A stretch of 48,908 nt of DNA from Nitrospirales bacterium. GTDB taxonomy: Bacteria > Nitrospirota > Nitrospiria > Nitrospirales > UBA8639. The notes beneath the pieces were generated by a model. The model did no database searches and was not told where the DNA came from. It saw only the letters and a program-made list of their open reading frames with translations. Of the stretch, positions 19,418 through 27,772 are shown piece after piece (within the stretch, counting starts at the first letter, position 1; the number at the start of each line of letters is the position of its first letter). The stretch spans positions 1 to 48,908 of the forward strand of contig JAJDBQ010000021.1 in the NCBI GenBank assembly GCA_029261255.1. The letters run 5' to 3'. A program made the position numbers and the translations under genes.

Positions 19418-20587
19418 CTATCCATAATTTCTTCTCATGGTCGAACGGTAAAGGACCACCATTCCTGTGACAGCTGATAAAATTGAACCTGTTAGGATCG
19501 CGAATCTGGAAGATTGGATGAGGCTCGGTTCAGTGAAGGCCAGCGAAGAAACAAAAAGGCTCATCGTGAAGCCGATTCCTCCCAACAACGCGACGCCATA
19601 GAGCTGCGCCCAACTTATTTCATCCGGTAGCTGTGCCAATCTTAGTTGTACGGCAATCCATGCGGCAACAAATATTCCGAGTTGCTTGCCAAGAAACAAC
19701 CCCGTCATGATTCCAACTGATGACTTGTTGAAGAGCGTCTCAACCTGGGCACCAGAAAAAGAGACACCAGAGTTGAAGAACGCAAATAAGGGAACAACGC
19801 ACAAATATCCCCAAGGCCGCAATTGCCTCTCCGTTTCACCCAGTGGAGAATAGCCCACTCGATCTGGGACGCGTAATGGAACCGCTAGTCCGATAAGCAC
19901 GCCAACCAACGCTGGCTCAATCCCAGCCTTCAACGTCGAGACCCAAAGAAATAATCCCACGAACACGTATGCAGCAGGTCTGACAATATTAAAAATGTTG
20001 AGGCCCACTAATGCTGTTCCCCCAATTGCAGCCAGGGTTAAAGGAAAAAGAGCCAGTTCTTGACCATAGAACAGTCCAATGATGAAGACGGCTCCAATAT
20101 CATCAAAGACCGCAACGGCCATGAGGAAGACCTTGAGACTATGAGGTATTCGAGCATTGAAAAATGACAAAATTCCGAGGGCAAGCACAATGTCGGTTGC
20201 GGTAGGAATCGCCCACCCACGAAGTAACAGGGGATCATTCCAATTGATGGTGGCGTAGATAGCTGCAGGAAGAGCCATCCCTCCGAAAGCCGCGAGGCCC
20301 GGAAGGGCAAAGAGCGCCGGAGTCCTGAGTTGCCCTTCGAGCAGTTCTCGTTTGATTTCGAGGCCAACCAACAGAAAAAAAATAACCATGAGCCCTTCGT
20401 TAATCCACACAACCAGGGGCTCATCAATAATTAATGGACCAAATCGAACGTGAACCGGTGTATGGTGGATTAATTCATAAATTGGCTGAAGCGGCGAATT
20501 GGCCGCGGTAAGCGCCAACGCCATCGCGCCGATCATCAGGAGCCCAGCCGTCCGCTCAGATCGCAAAAGATGGTTATTACTTTTCAT
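19418..20587 (-). CDS. nhaA: Na+/H+ antiporter NhaA
   Basis: 389 residues, about 12 membrane helices. NhaA exchanges 2 H+ in for 1 Na+ out. The ion-site segments are present: AIPTATDIVLALG (Asp of helix IV) and AVAVFDDIGAVFI (the Asp-Asp pair of helix V, equivalent to Asp163/164). The N-terminal LRSERTAGLLMIGAMALAL and the motif FFLLVGLEIKRELLEGQL are characteristic. The frame extends upstream to 20686, but ATG 20587 has AAGGA seven bases upstream and gives the usual length, so it is chosen. Its position directly before a V-ATPase with a Na+-like rotor site links it to sodium homeostasis. Confidence 0.95.
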   Translation of the reverse strand: MKSNNHLLRSERTAGLLMIGAMALALTAANSPLQPIYELIHHTPVHVRFGPLIIDEPLVVWINEGLMVIFFLLVGLEIKRELLEGQLRTPALFALPGLAAFGGMALPAAIYATINWNDPLLLRGWAIPTATDIVLALGILSFFNARIPHSLKVFLMAVAVFDDIGAVFIIGLFYGQELALFPLTLAAIGGTALVGLNIFNIVRPAAYVFVGLFLWVSTLKAGIEPALVGVLIGLAVPLRVPDRVGYSPLGETERQLRPWGYLCVVPLFAFFNSGVSFSGAQVETLFNKSSVGIMTGLFLGKQLGIFVAAWIAVQLRLAQLPDEISWAQLYGVALLGGIGFTMSLFVSSLAFTEPSLIQSSRFAILTGSILSAVTGMVVLYRSTMRRNYG

Positions 20588-20875
20588 TTCGTAATCCTTG
20601 GGATTCCGTATCAACTCTACCGGAACTGCCCTACGTCTATAACCACAGACGCCAGGCTTGAGGATCCATCGATGGTACTTCGACACCTACATAACGTACG
20701 ACTGTAGCCAGAAGACACCGTGCGCCGTTTGGGAACTTCCATTCACTCATCGAACAACTGCGGGGCTCATTCACCCTTGGGTAAATCCCTGTGAGACATG
20801 GTGGTCGACCGCGTCGCCCCTTCCCTCTCAGGAAAGGAAAATTTTAAAAGGCAATTTAAATACATTGAAAATACC

Positions 20876-21211
20876 TCATTGCCCTGTTTGCTGTTCAGTA
20901 TGCAATGTCGCCATCGCCTGAGCCTCTTCGGCTGCTTTGGAGTATCTCTCCGACAAATTGCGGCAATGTTGAACAAGCACAGAATTTTGTTTTGGCTTGG
21001 TCATTCGCTGCTCGTAGCTTTTGGCCATATGTCTCATTTCTTCAGCCCGTGCGCGGAGACTACCCGCTTCTTGTTCGTACCAAGCGGACAACCCAGCATG
21101 ATCGTTTTGTTCCACCATCTGTGGGGAAGGAACAGAAACGGTCGCACAGCCGACCAGTAGGGTAACCATTACGGCTCCCGCCAACATTTTCCAGTTTGTT
21201 CTGTTCTTCAT
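20876..21211 (-). CDS. Small lipoprotein, paralogue of the one at 41449
   Basis: 111 residues with a lipoprotein signal peptide (MLAGAVMVTLLVGCATV; lipobox LVGC). The mature part is helical and charged. It contains NDHAGLSAWYEQEAGSLRARAEEMRHM and a C-terminal VQHCRNLSERYSKAAEEAQAMA block. The same layout (HDHAGLKVWYLTEAATLRAKA, then ARHCENLVERYTKAAQD) appears in the lipoprotein at 41449-41823. The start ATG at 21211 has GAGGAGG upstream; the frame extends further but without support. Likely anchored in a membrane and facing the periplasm. The function is unknown. Confidence 0.78.
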   Translation of the reverse strand: MKNRTNWKMLAGAVMVTLLVGCATVSVPSPQMVEQNDHAGLSAWYEQEAGSLRARAEEMRHMAKSYEQRMTKPKQNSVLVQHCRNLSERYSKAAEEAQAMATLHTEQQTGQ

Positions 21212-21334
21212 GCTGCACCTCCTCAATAGATGATGGCTCCTCCCTTTTACATTCACGACCAACTTGCGGACCCAAACAAGCTGAGAGCTTTTATGCGTGT
21301 AGGAGGAAGACCGTCTCCATTCAAATATCTTTAT

Positions 21335-23188
21335 TCATACATAGGCATTGACTGCATACTGCTGAACCATTCGATGCGTGTTAAAAAAGGACGCGTTGAA
21401 GGCGATGGATTGGCGCATCACATTAATCCATTGGTCCCGATCTTGGTAAAACATGGGTACGATCACGGTGCGCAATTTCTGATACAGTTCTTGAGCATCT
21501 TCCTGATCCCCTGTTTCCGATTGGGTCGAAGGTCCTGTTCCTGGTCCAATGGACCACCCTGTTACACCCTCGATGTGGCCTTCAATCCACCATCCATCTA
21601 GCACACTGAAATTGGGTATCCCGTTATGGACGGCTTTCATTCCGGAGGTGCCTGAGGCTTCCAAGGGTCGACGGGGAGTGTTCAGCCAGAGGTCAACCCC
21701 GGAAGTAAGGAGTTTGGCTAAGGCGATGTCATAATTCTCAAGATAGACGATTGACACGTCGTTCTTAAGTTGCCGCGCAAACTGCACCACGCGCCGAATC
21801 ATTTCCTTTCCCCCACCATCATGAGGATGAGCTTTCCCCCCGAAGATGAGTTGAATCGGTCCGACGGTCTTGGCCAAGTCCGCCAACTGATCAGGATCGA
21901 AAAAGATTAGATCAGCGCGTTTGTACGGCGTGGCTCTTCGTGCGAAGCCCAGGGTCAGCACATCGTTGTTGAAAGACAATTGGGTGCGACGGTTGACTTC
22001 CTCAATGAGTCTGGTTTTGGCTTCCACATGGGCATCCCAAACTTCTTGCTTCGGGATGCTAATCGCATGCCGAAGCCCAAACGGGTCATTCCTCCACCCG
22101 GGGATGTATCGATCATACAAGGCCTTGAAGCTCTCACAGGTCCAGGTGACGGAGTGAACCCCATTGGTAATGGAATCGATTGAGTAACCCGGGAACATCT
22201 CTTGGGCCACTTCCCCATGCCTCTTGGCCACACCATTAATGTAGTCGCTCATATTCAAGGCCAGATAGGTCATATTCAGCTGGTCTTTTCCCCCGAGCAT
22301 TTGAATGAGTTCCAAAGGCAAGGGTTCCGTCAACACCTGTTTCACGAGATCGTAGGAAAAACGATCGTGACCCGCAGAAACAGGGGTGTGGGTGGTAAAA
22401 ATACATTTCTTGCGAATACCGGAAAAGTCCCAGTCCGAACCTCCGCAAGTCCCCTGTTCCTCCAAAAGCTTTATGACCAGAAAGGCGGCGTGTCCTTCAT
22501 TCATATGGAATCGCTGAAGTTCTGTGTATCCTAACGCGCGAAGCATGCGCACTCCTGCAAGACCCAAGACAATTTCCTGGGCTAGCCGATACCGTTCGTC
22601 CCCACCGTAAAGCCAGGTGGTCAACTCCCTATCAAACACTCCATTTCCATTGACGTTGGTATCAAGAAGAATGAGCGGAACCGTAAACCCGGTGGCACCG
22701 ACAATGTCATATTGCCAAGCCTGAACAGTAACGATTCGATTTTCGATAGGCACTTGAGTCGTCACCCGAAGACGACGCGCAAAGCGAGCAGGATCCCAAT
22801 TCATGGGCAGCTCTTTCTGATTACCCCATTCATCCAGTTTCTGGTCGAAATACCCGTTTGCATACAGCAAGCTGACGCCTACCATCGGAACTTTAAGATC
22901 GGCACAAGACTTTAAGGTATCACCAGCCAGGATCCCCAACCCCCCGCTATAAAGGCGCATGCCAGAATCCACTCCCACCTCCATCGAGAAATAGGCAATT
23001 CGTCGAGAGATTTCGCCCAAATCCGAGATGGAAGAACCCTGCCTCTCCGCAAACCTTTCAGGATCTTCTAAGAAGGTATGCCTGCAAAGGTCGGAACAAA
23101 AATACCAGGCCTCTCCTTGAAAGACCGTCATAAGACTTTTCTCTTCTTCCACCATCATGCCGCATACAGGATCCTTGACCATGTTCAT
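21335..23188 (-). CDS. glgP: Alpha-glucan phosphorylase (GT35) with N-terminal YHS domain
   Basis: 617 residues. Residues 4-46 are a YHS metal-binding domain (KDPVCGMMV with Cys9, then WYFCSDLC with Cys31 and Cys35). From about residue 60 to the end is a short-type alpha-glucan phosphorylase starting RRIAYFSMEVGVDSG. It has YSGGLGILAGDTLKSCADL, the MNEGHAAF loop and the pyridoxal-phosphate lysine motif EASGTSGMKA about 100 residues before the C-terminus. It would release glucose 1-phosphate from glycogen or maltodextrin. The YHS fusion is odd for a soluble carbohydrate enzyme and resembles the N-terminus of the copper ATPase in this window. The ATG at 23188 has GGGAGAGGAAG upstream and is preferred over one 10 codons earlier. 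Confidence 0.9.
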   Translation of the reverse strand: MNMVKDPVCGMMVEEEKSLMTVFQGEAWYFCSDLCRHTFLEDPERFAERQGSSISDLGEISRRIAYFSMEVGVDSGMRLYSGGLGILAGDTLKSCADLKVPMVGVSLLYANGYFDQKLDEWGNQKELPMNWDPARFARRLRVTTQVPIENRIVTVQAWQYDIVGATGFTVPLILLDTNVNGNGVFDRELTTWLYGGDERYRLAQEIVLGLAGVRMLRALGYTELQRFHMNEGHAAFLVIKLLEEQGTCGGSDWDFSGIRKKCIFTTHTPVSAGHDRFSYDLVKQVLTEPLPLELIQMLGGKDQLNMTYLALNMSDYINGVAKRHGEVAQEMFPGYSIDSITNGVHSVTWTCESFKALYDRYIPGWRNDPFGLRHAISIPKQEVWDAHVEAKTRLIEEVNRRTQLSFNNDVLTLGFARRATPYKRADLIFFDPDQLADLAKTVGPIQLIFGGKAHPHDGGGKEMIRRVVQFARQLKNDVSIVYLENYDIALAKLLTSGVDLWLNTPRRPLEASGTSGMKAVHNGIPNFSVLDGWWIEGHIEGVTGWSIGPGTGPSTQSETGDQEDAQELYQKLRTVIVPMFYQDRDQWINVMRQSIAFNASFFNTHRMVQQYAVNAYV

Positions 23189-23324
23189 ATTGTGCGCTTC
23201 CTCTCCCTGATCATTCAATCTTTGCCTCGCCCTTCAAATAGTCGCTGCCCCCTCCGAGAACTCCAATGCCTATCTCCGTTGAGCCGTCGTCCGAATTGGC
23301 AACCCTCCCCTGTCACTTTCTGCT

Positions 23325-24170
23325 TCAATTGATCTCTGGGCTGAGAATGATCGGAAGCCCTTCTTGTCCCGTGGGTATAAAAATGAACTTGGCATTGGGA
23401 TTGTCAAAGGCTTTGAACTGAAGAAATTTCGTCGTCAGAGTCTGATCGATGATCTTCTGGGCCTCTGCCTGACCCCCCGCCCGAATCTTCTGGGCCTCGG
23501 CTTCTGCCCTGGCCATAATTTTAAGGGCATCCCCTTCGCCCTTCGCCTTTTCCCTGGCAATGGCGGCGTCCTCCGTGGAAATCGCCAGTTCGAATTCTTT
23601 CTGGATCTTCTCCTGTTCCTTTGTCAGTTTGGTTTCGATCGCCCGAAGCATGCCAGGAGTGAATTCAATATGGTCGATGGTCACATTATCCAGTTCAAGA
23701 TGTTTTCCCTTTATGCGCTCATTCAGTTGCTCCAGGATCCCGCCCTCAATTCCCTGGCTCTTCTCTGGGATCTCCACCATGATAAACTCAGACATGAAAC
23801 TTCGGACGACGGTGAGAAACTCGGGTTTAATAATTCTTTTGTAGTACTCCGGCCCAATCTCCAACGCTAACTGATACACTTCCTTATCCACCGCCCTGGC
23901 GATTACAGAGGCATCCACACGAATGTGCAAATCATCCTTCGTTAAAACATCGATTCGTTCTGTAAAAGTCTGCCACTGGACCGAGAAGGTGCGAACATCG
24001 TTCCAGGGCAGGTGCCAGTAAAAACCCTCTCGGAGCGGTTCCTCGCTCAGCCCAAAAGTCAGCGGCCGCCACCGAAGCCCCGCTTCCCCTGGGGCGACCA
24101 TAGATCCACAGCCTGTAAGCCATAGTGCAGCAATCGCGAAAATCATGAGAAAACTGAATCTCTGTTTCAT
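23325..24170 (-). CDS. SPFH (prohibitin/HflC-like) domain lipoprotein
   Basis: 281 residues. It begins with a lipoprotein signal (IFAIAALWLTGCGSM, lipobox LTGC), then an SPFH domain (about 30-190; PGEAGLRWRP, EGFYWHLPWNDV, VRSFMSEF). A coiled-coil follows, rich in Glu-Ala-Lys (about 190-245; REKAKGEGDALKIMARAEAEA), as in prohibitin and HflK/C. Such proteins form membrane-associated rings that modulate proteases or membrane microdomains. A lipobox is less usual than a transmembrane anchor. The start is ATG 24170 with GAGAGGTG upstream. The specific role is unknown. Confidence 0.88.
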   Translation of the reverse strand: MKQRFSFLMIFAIAALWLTGCGSMVAPGEAGLRWRPLTFGLSEEPLREGFYWHLPWNDVRTFSVQWQTFTERIDVLTKDDLHIRVDASVIARAVDKEVYQLALEIGPEYYKRIIKPEFLTVVRSFMSEFIMVEIPEKSQGIEGGILEQLNERIKGKHLELDNVTIDHIEFTPGMLRAIETKLTKEQEKIQKEFELAISTEDAAIAREKAKGEGDALKIMARAEAEAQKIRAGGQAEAQKIIDQTLTTKFLQFKAFDNPNAKFIFIPTGQEGLPIILSPEIN

Positions 24171-24234
24171 GGGACTCACCTCTCAATTATTGAAATTTTC
24201 TCTTGGAACTGAATTCCATCTTGTCTTTACTGAC

Positions 24235-24600
24235 CTATTGAAAAAGTCGCCAACATTTACCGGCCAACTCTTCCTGGGCTATCGGTTTGATGATAAAGTC
24301 CATCGCTCCCTTTGAAATGGCTTCGAGCAGTTTCGATCGATGGCCAGTAGCCGACATGACGACCACAGGCGGACTTGGGGAGGACTTGCCTAATTTTTCC
24401 AGCATGGTCATGCCTCCCATGACCGGCATATTTAAATCCAATAACACGCCATCGACGGATTGACTTTGAAGAGCTTCAAGCCCTTCCTTTCCATTGCCGG
24501 CCGTGAGAACATCGTAGCCCAGGGCATTCAGACGGTCCTCAAGAAATAAGAGAACGTCCTTATCATCGTCGACGACGAGAATGCATTTTCGGTTTTTCAT
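24235..24600 (-). CDS. Single-domain response regulator (CheY-like)
   Basis: 121 residues, a stand-alone receiver domain. Acidic pocket DDD at residues 11-13, phospho-acceptor Asp in LLDLNMP (about 56), the conserved Thr of VVMSATG and the Lys of IIKPI are all visible. There is no output domain, so signalling must go through a partner protein. No histidine kinase is encoded nearby. It lies 40 bases after the methyltransferase-like membrane gene and 64 bases before the SPFH gene on the same strand. Confidence 0.92.
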   Translation of the reverse strand: MKNRKCILVVDDDKDVLLFLEDRLNALGYDVLTAGNGKEGLEALQSQSVDGVLLDLNMPVMGGMTMLEKLGKSSPSPPVVVMSATGHRSKLLEAISKGAMDFIIKPIAQEELAGKCWRLFQ

Positions 24601-24640
24601 GGGTACATTTTTCCCTTATGTCATCTCATTAGCACTCCCA

Positions 24641-25294
24641 TTAATACATCGGCTGGAAACCAAGGAAGCGCTTCCAATGGTCCATGCTCGGGAAAAACAT
24701 GGGAACGGACTTTTGATAGTTCTGGTATTCTGTTCCAAACTTTTCCATCATTTCCTGTTCTTCCTTCTTGGCCAGTCGGTAGTAGGCCCACACCACAACC
24801 GGAAACAACGCTAAGGTAGGAAGCGTTGGCCAATGAATGAGTTGCCCAAAGATCGCCAGGAAGATTCCGGTATACTGAGGATGCCTGACTAATCCGTAGA
24901 GTCCATTTGTAGCGAGTCGCTTGGCTTGTGTGGCTTGATAGACTTCACGCCACCCTTCAATTAATAAGGAAATCCCAAAAAAGACGATGGCATATCCGAA
25001 TAACATTTCCAGCATGGCTCCAGTATGCCCCCACCCAAATAGTGTGGCCCACAAGTGGCCACTCTGATGAAGCCAGGGGATATCAAACCCTAAAAACCCA
25101 CTCAGCAAGTAGATGGTTAACGGAAACCCGTACATCTCCGCATATAACGCAATAATGAACGCTTGGACTAAACCCACGCGTGCCCATTCACGCCAGCGCT
25201 GCGGGGCCACATACCGGTATAAAATCCACGAGGCGATGATCACCATGACAGCTGTGAGGTCCCACGTTCCTCCAGCTGGGGCTGAATTATTCAT
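24641..25294 (-). CDS. Isoprenylcysteine/phospholipid methyltransferase-like membrane protein
   Basis: 217 residues with about five or six membrane helices. The C-terminal block LATNGLYGLVRHPQYTGIFLAIFG, shortened here as GLYGLVRHPQYTGI, and the later EEQEMMEKFGTEYQNYQKSV segment are the hallmark of the ICMT/PEMT family. That family binds S-adenosylmethionine at the membrane. In bacteria the substrate is usually unknown; some act on lipids or isoprenoid-like acceptors. The start has AAGGAGGG about 12 bases upstream. It may form a small unit with the response regulator downstream. Confidence 0.82.
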   Translation of the reverse strand: MNNSAPAGGTWDLTAVMVIIASWILYRYVAPQRWREWARVGLVQAFIIALYAEMYGFPLTIYLLSGFLGFDIPWLHQSGHLWATLFGWGHTGAMLEMLFGYAIVFFGISLLIEGWREVYQATQAKRLATNGLYGLVRHPQYTGIFLAIFGQLIHWPTLPTLALFPVVVWAYYRLAKKEEQEMMEKFGTEYQNYQKSVPMFFPSMDHWKRFLGFQPMY

Positions 25295-25501
25295 TCGGAA
25301 TCATTCCCTCCTTGACCCTCTACCTCATTGAGATGGTTACTCTTACCCAATTACTCCTTTTAGGATCTTTCTTTTAAAAAGGATTCCTGTTTGTCTTAAT
25401 CCACCTTTCTAGGTCATGCGGTTTATTGACTCCATTAATGTCTTTATCATTCCTTTGTTATTTTCCATGCTTGGAATGGAATAGCGATATACTTACGTTT
25501 G

Positions 25502-26030
25502 TCAGACCTCTTTTCCTTCATTTGGTGTAAAGTTTCGTTGAGCCTCTCCAACGGCAATGTAAGCAAATCCGCCAAAGAGATCTGTATTAGACGTATGGTG
25601 TAAACACTTTTGCATGGCCTCCCAAGGACGGCACTCGGCAATTTCGACACTGACGCCAAATGGTTCGGTGAAAAAGACTCCTAATCAGTCTGGATGAGTT
25701 CCACATTCAGCCATTCTTCTTTTCTTACTCGTTGGTGTGCTTGCTCCAGCATGGCGTCAGTGAAGTTGCTTCCGATTATTCTCCCTCCGGAGCCCACTTC
25801 GTGCTGTAAAAGAGAAAAATTCAAAACCGTCCCACAACTAACCTCGACCACCGTTTGGCCGAGCTCCAGATTGAGTGCTTGCACGGCCAGCTTTCTATAG
25901 GCGAGCTCTCTAAACCCGATGAGATAATAAAGATTGGACGTAACGGCTTATTTTTAGCTCTACTTCTATATAACTGAATAAGTGTTTGCTGACTGATGCC
26001 CACTTTTTCTTCATAAATAGTAATCGTCAT
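25502..26030 (-). pseudogene. Decayed class I SAM-dependent methyltransferase
   Basis: Pieces of one methyltransferase lie in order but in different frames. The N-terminus MTITIYEEKVGISQQTLIQL followed by YRSRAKN starts at ATG 26030. After a frame change come NLYYLIGFRELAYRKLAVQ and QALNLELGQTVVEVSCGTV. After a stop at 25681-25683 and another frame change comes a C-terminal piece with FGVSVEIAECRPWEAMQK and GGFAYIAVGEAQ, ending at TGA 25502. The SAM motif, normally GCGTG, reads SCGTV. About 80 middle residues are missing. The gene is therefore inactive through frameshifts, deletion and motif loss. The bases from 25295 to 25501 hold nothing recognisable. Confidence 0.75.
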
Positions 26031-26084
26031 AGACAATCAGGCTTTAGCCCTCTTAGATCTATCGCTCCATATTGATCTGTAACG

Positions 26085-26268
26085 TCACGGCTTCCTTCCC
26101 TCAACCCCTACCATGTAGTCAGCAGGGTTAAGATCAAATTTGACCTTACATTCTTCCGCGCAGAAGTAATATGTTTCATCCTTGTCAAAACTGGTAAACG
26201 TGGCTTCTTCGGTCTCAATCCACAATCCACACAACTCGGTCCATTTCTTTTTTTGATGTCATGGGCAT
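26085..26268 (-). pseudogene. Stand-alone YHS-domain protein with an apparent frameshift
   Basis: The start MPMTSKKEMDRVV (ATG 26268 or ATG 26262, with GGGAGA just upstream) is in one frame. The remainder, CGLWIETEEATFTSFDKDE then TYYFCAEECKVKFDLNPADY, is in another and ends at TGA 26085-26087. The two parts together read as one YHS metal-binding protein of about 60 residues (C-G-x, then YYFCAEEC). The frame change falls near 26220, at the first Cys-Gly of the domain. It may be a genuine inactivating indel or a sequencing error. Its neighbours are tiny membrane proteins often found near metal-resistance genes. Confidence 0.68.
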
Positions 26269-26292
26269 CTCCTTTCCCTTTCCATCTTTGGT

Positions 26293-26574
26293 TTATTGAG
26301 TAAGTGTGCAACGAGCCTCACATTTTTTAAGGAAAAAGTTGTAGATGGGGACATAGACAAGTCCCGCATAGGCTCCATACAAAAAGCTTTCCACAAATCC
26401 CACAAAAAATAGCGACAAACTCCCCCACCTATACGCAGGAAGCACCATTTCTAAAAAATCATGCATGTGCAGACTATGGGGAGTGAGAAGGCCGTAGATT
26501 ACGCAGATGGCAAACGAGAGGGCGCAGAAAGTAGCCAAAGACCATGTCACGACAAAAAGGTTTAGGGGTTTCAT
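26293..26574 (-). CDS. DUF5676-family small membrane protein
   Basis: 93 residues with two or three hydrophobic helices. The pattern SFAICVIYGLLTPHSLHMHDF, LEMVLPAYRWGS, VESFLYGAYAGLVYVPIYNFF matches the DUF5676 inner-membrane family as I recall it. These genes commonly sit beside metal-efflux or YHS genes. The biochemical role is unknown. The start ATG overlaps the stop of the preceding 43-codon gene as ATGA, so the two are translationally coupled. Confidence 0.75.
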   Translation of the reverse strand: MKPLNLFVVTWSLATFCALSFAICVIYGLLTPHSLHMHDFLEMVLPAYRWGSLSLFFVGFVESFLYGAYAGLVYVPIYNFFLKKCEARCTLTQ

Positions 26575-26702
26575 TTCTGTTCGCTCCCATCCGGAGGGGT
26601 TTTCTCACCATGCCCTCCATGGCTATGATGTGAAAAATGACACCAGAACATCAGTAATGCCACGACAATGAAAAAAACATTCTCTTGAAGGAATTCGATC
26701 AT
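26571..26702 (-). CDS. 43-residue His-rich single-helix membrane protein (DUF2933-like)
   Basis: The gene encodes MIEFLQENVFFIVVALLMFW followed by CHFSHHSHGGHGEKTPPD and a short end. It has one membrane helix and a His/Gly-rich tail (HHSHGGHG) that could bind metal. This resembles DUF2933 proteins found next to DUF5676 and YHS genes. The AAGGGG Shine-Dalgarno lies about eight bases before ATG 26702. The TGA at 26571-26573 overlaps the next ATG. The arrangement strongly suggests a real small gene rather than chance. Confidence 0.7.
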   Translation of the reverse strand: MIEFLQENVFFIVVALLMFWCHFSHHSHGGHGEKTPPDGSEQK

Positions 26703-26782
26703 TTCATATTCCCCTTGTTATAAATTCTTATAAAAAGATTTATTCTTTTACCTTCCGGGGTCCAACCTTTAACAAATATTCA

Positions 26783-26797
26783 TGCGCATTTAGCGCA
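26783..26797. promoter_or_regulatory. Small palindrome in a divergent intergenic region
   Basis: TGCGC-ATTTA-GCGCA lies between the divergently oriented small membrane gene (start 26702) and the lipoprotein gene (start 26862). A possible sigma-70-like pair reads on the minus strand towards 26702: TTGGAC, 17 bases, then TAAATC. The palindrome could be an operator, but the evidence is only positional. Confidence 0.3.
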
Positions 26798-26861
26798 GCT
26801 CCTTTGGATCCTTCACCTACTGCGATTGCTCTTGCCCATTGCTCTACCTATAATTTGCCTC

Positions 26862-27722
26862 ATGAAATTCCTCGTAGGTCCCAACCGTAAAAGATCGAAG
26901 AAATGCGCTATCAGTTTTGTAGTCTTCATCATTTTGTTGCTGACTGGCTGTGCCGGCGCACCCATTTTTTCTCGACCGGTCTACCAAGATCCAATTCTAA
27001 TTGTGCGGCTCCATAGTCCCTTATATAAGTCCAAGGAACACAGTGCGACCAATAGCCATCCCATTACCTTCACGGTGCAAGATCTTCAGTCGATCTTGCA
27101 GTCCTTGAACATCCAAAGGGAGATGAGTTTTCTTAATTACTATGTCTTCCGACAGGACGCCCTCCCCCAGCCTGTCTTTCCCCCTGACCTCAGGGAGCTT
27201 CTTGCGCCTCAAATACAGACCGCCTTCGCCAAAGCACAGTCTGAAGAAATCGTGGTCTTTGTTATCAGCCGCCCGCGAGAAGATGGCATCCCGGTCATCA
27301 CTTCTGGGGGCCTGTTTGTCAAAGGGGAACAACTCACGTTTGTCCTCACTCATGTGGAGACGCCTATGACATCGGAACGGAAGCGAAAACAAGTCCAAGA
27401 AAATCCTCTCACACCGCTGAGTGATCCCGATTTTCACTTTGCAGCTGGTCCGTCTCAAGCGCTCCTCACGTCAATCGACGCCTCGGCATTCCCCACAGGG
27501 AGAACATCGGCGCCGACAGTTTCGATCCATTACAAGGCGTTGTTGGCCCATTCCCCAGACCCTCCCCTTCCTCTCAACACCGATTCTGCTCCTCTGCCTT
27601 CCTCCCCCGCATTCTCATCTGAGGAAAAGCTTCGTCAACTCAAATCATGGCATCAGCAAGGCCTGATCAGTGAACCAGAGTATCGGAAAAAGCGCGAAGA
27701 GATTCTTGAGGCCTTCCAATAA
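26862..27722 (+). CDS. Lipoprotein with C-terminal SHOCT-like domain
   Basis: 286 residues. The lipoprotein signal is clear (AISFVVFIILLLTGCAGAP; lipobox Cys at about residue 30). The mature part is a beta-rich domain of no recognised family, then a Pro-rich linker (SPDPPLPLNTDSAPLPSSPA). A C-terminal helical hairpin follows, LRQLKSWHQQGLISEPEYRK then KREEILEAF, which matches the SHOCT short domain. The frame opens at a TTG at 26826; ATG 26862 gives a sensible signal peptide and is chosen, although no strong Shine-Dalgarno is seen. It is the only plus-strand gene between flgK and the window end and faces the cytochrome-porin gene convergently. The function is unknown. Confidence 0.8.
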   Translation: MKFLVGPNRKRSKKCAISFVVFIILLLTGCAGAPIFSRPVYQDPILIVRLHSPLYKSKEHSATNSHPITFTVQDLQSILQSLNIQREMSFLNYYVFRQDALPQPVFPPDLRELLAPQIQTAFAKAQSEEIVVFVISRPREDGIPVITSGGLFVKGEQLTFVLTHVETPMTSERKRKQVQENPLTPLSDPDFHFAAGPSQALLTSIDASAFPTGRTSAPTVSIHYKALLAHSPDPPLPLNTDSAPLPSSPAFSSEEKLRQLKSWHQQGLISEPEYRKKREEILEAFQ

Positions 27723-27772
27723 CCCGTTTGAACAAGCCAGGGCCTAAGAGATCCCTTCGCTCGGCACCACAT

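Noticed and set aside
20588..20686. N-terminal extension of NhaA by 33 residues
   Set aside because: The extension has no family similarity, while ATG 20587 has AAGGA at the right distance and gives the standard length.
26108..26311. 67-codon minus-strand frame with several Cys, a possible zinc-finger protein
   Set aside because: It is the wrong frame of the frameshifted YHS gene; the Cys pattern of a YHS domain appears in the adjacent frame.
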